Assembly (NCBI GenBank): GCA_963818205.1
Contig: CAWFRG010000009.1
Coordinates: 62,001 to 126,000 of the forward strand
Origin: CAVVYV01 sp963818205
GTDB lineage: Bacteria; Actinomycetota; Thermoleophilia; Solirubrobacterales; 70-9
DNA length: 64,000 nucleotides
Reading direction: 5' to 3'
In this document: positions 63,569 through 64,000 of the stretch, piece after piece
How the letters are laid out: each line of letters starts with the position of its first letter
How positions within the stretch are numbered: the stretch's first letter is position 1
The notes under the pieces: model-generated
The model's input: the letters and a program-made list of their open reading frames with translations, nothing else
The model's database searches: none
What the model was told of the DNA's origin: nothing
Made by a program: the position numbers and the translations under genes

Positions 63569-64000
63569 TTGCCTGAGCTCAATCTGATCCTCCTCGGGCC
63601 GCCCGGTAGCGGCAAGGGGACGCAGGGGAAGACCCTGCAGGAGGACTTCCACCTGCCCTACTACGCAACCGGCGACATCCTCCGGGCCGCGGTCAAGGAG
63701 GGGACCGAGGTCGGCCGGCAGGGCGAGGGAGTACATGGACCGCGGCGACCTCGTCCCCGACGAGGTGATCATCGAGGTGATCGGCGAGCGGGTGCAGCGG
63801 GAGGAGGCCAGCGACGGCTTCATCCTCGACGGCTTCCCCCGCACGCTGCCGCAGGCCGAGGCGCTCGACGAGGAGATGGATGACCTCGGCCGCCGGATCA
63901 CCGCCGCGATCCTGATCGATGTTCCCGAGGAGGAGATCATCCGCCGGCTCAGCGGGCGGCGCACCTGCGAGGCCGAGGGGCACATCTTCCACGTCGACTT
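63569..64000 (+). CDS. adk: Adenylate kinase (partial, one frame break)
   Basis: Starts at TTG 63569 with GGGAG (63557-63561) seven bases upstream. The P-loop is LNLILLGPPGSGKGTQGKTL, then FHLPYYATGDILRAAVKEGT; an extra G near 63724 shifts the frame, and YMDRGDLVPDEVIIEVIGER, SDGFILDGFPRTLPQAEALD and RLSGRRTCEAEGHIFHVD continue to the window end. The LID region would follow outside. It balances ATP, ADP and AMP. adk directly after secY is the standard spc-operon end. Confidence 0.95.

Overview
The window is high-GC (roughly two thirds G+C by eye) bacterial DNA with actinobacterial gene order and promoters. The gene content and the long low-complexity tails on ribosomal proteins suggest the class Thermoleophilia (Solirubrobacterales-like); that placement is inference, not the result of a search. 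Many genes, including single-copy essential ones (rplA, rplJ, rpoB, rplB, rpsQ, rpsN, adk), are split by isolated one-base indels. Most broken frames here are therefore best read as base-calling or assembly errors, and such genes are annotated across the breaks.

Positions 1-25.5 kb hold a surface-polysaccharide locus. It has at least ten glycosyltransferases (GT2, GT4 and CgeB-like), a DUF2142-type membrane protein, seven SAM-dependent methyltransferases (one internally deleted), GDP-mannose 4,6-dehydratase (gmd), a GDP-L-fucose synthase-like epimerase/reductase (fcl), and a Wzm/Wzt ABC exporter whose ATPase carries a C-terminal Wzt-type domain. Together they suggest a methylated, fucose- or 6-deoxyhexose-containing glycan assembled in the cytoplasm and exported by the ABC pathway. 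The locus shows active rearrangement: a tandem double GT4 gene with a perfect 511-bp internal repeat, a GT4 remnant in front of gmd, and a duplicated methyltransferase whose second copy lost its catalytic core.

Positions 23.6-33.4 kb hold housekeeping and mixed genes: a uracil-DNA glycosylase (UdgB type), pgsA, folE2, the primary sigma factor, a PD-(D/E)XK nuclease ORF that reads through tRNA-Tyr into an AbrB-like domain, a short-chain dehydrogenase, tRNA-Thr with a displaced copy of its 3' half around a small cNMP-binding gene, a secreted glycoside-hydrolase-like protein and an acyl-CoA dehydrogenase.

Positions 33.5-64 kb hold the transcription/translation supercluster in classical order: rpmG-secE-nusG-rplKAJL-rpoBC, rpsL-rpsG-fusA-tuf, rpsJ-rplCDWB-rpsS-rplV-rpsC-rplP-rpmC-rpsQ, rplNXE-rpsNH-rplFR-rpsE-rpmD-rplO-secY-adk (cut by the window end). 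Three genes on the opposite strand interrupt it. Two intercistronic gaps (rpsL/rpsG and rpsJ/rplC) hold copies of one element of about 150-160 bp with three compensatory-changing helices; this is the best candidate here for something undescribed. Many first genes of transcripts have a TAnnnT -10 box only 6-8 nt before the start codon and no ribosome-binding site, which points to widespread leaderless mRNAs.
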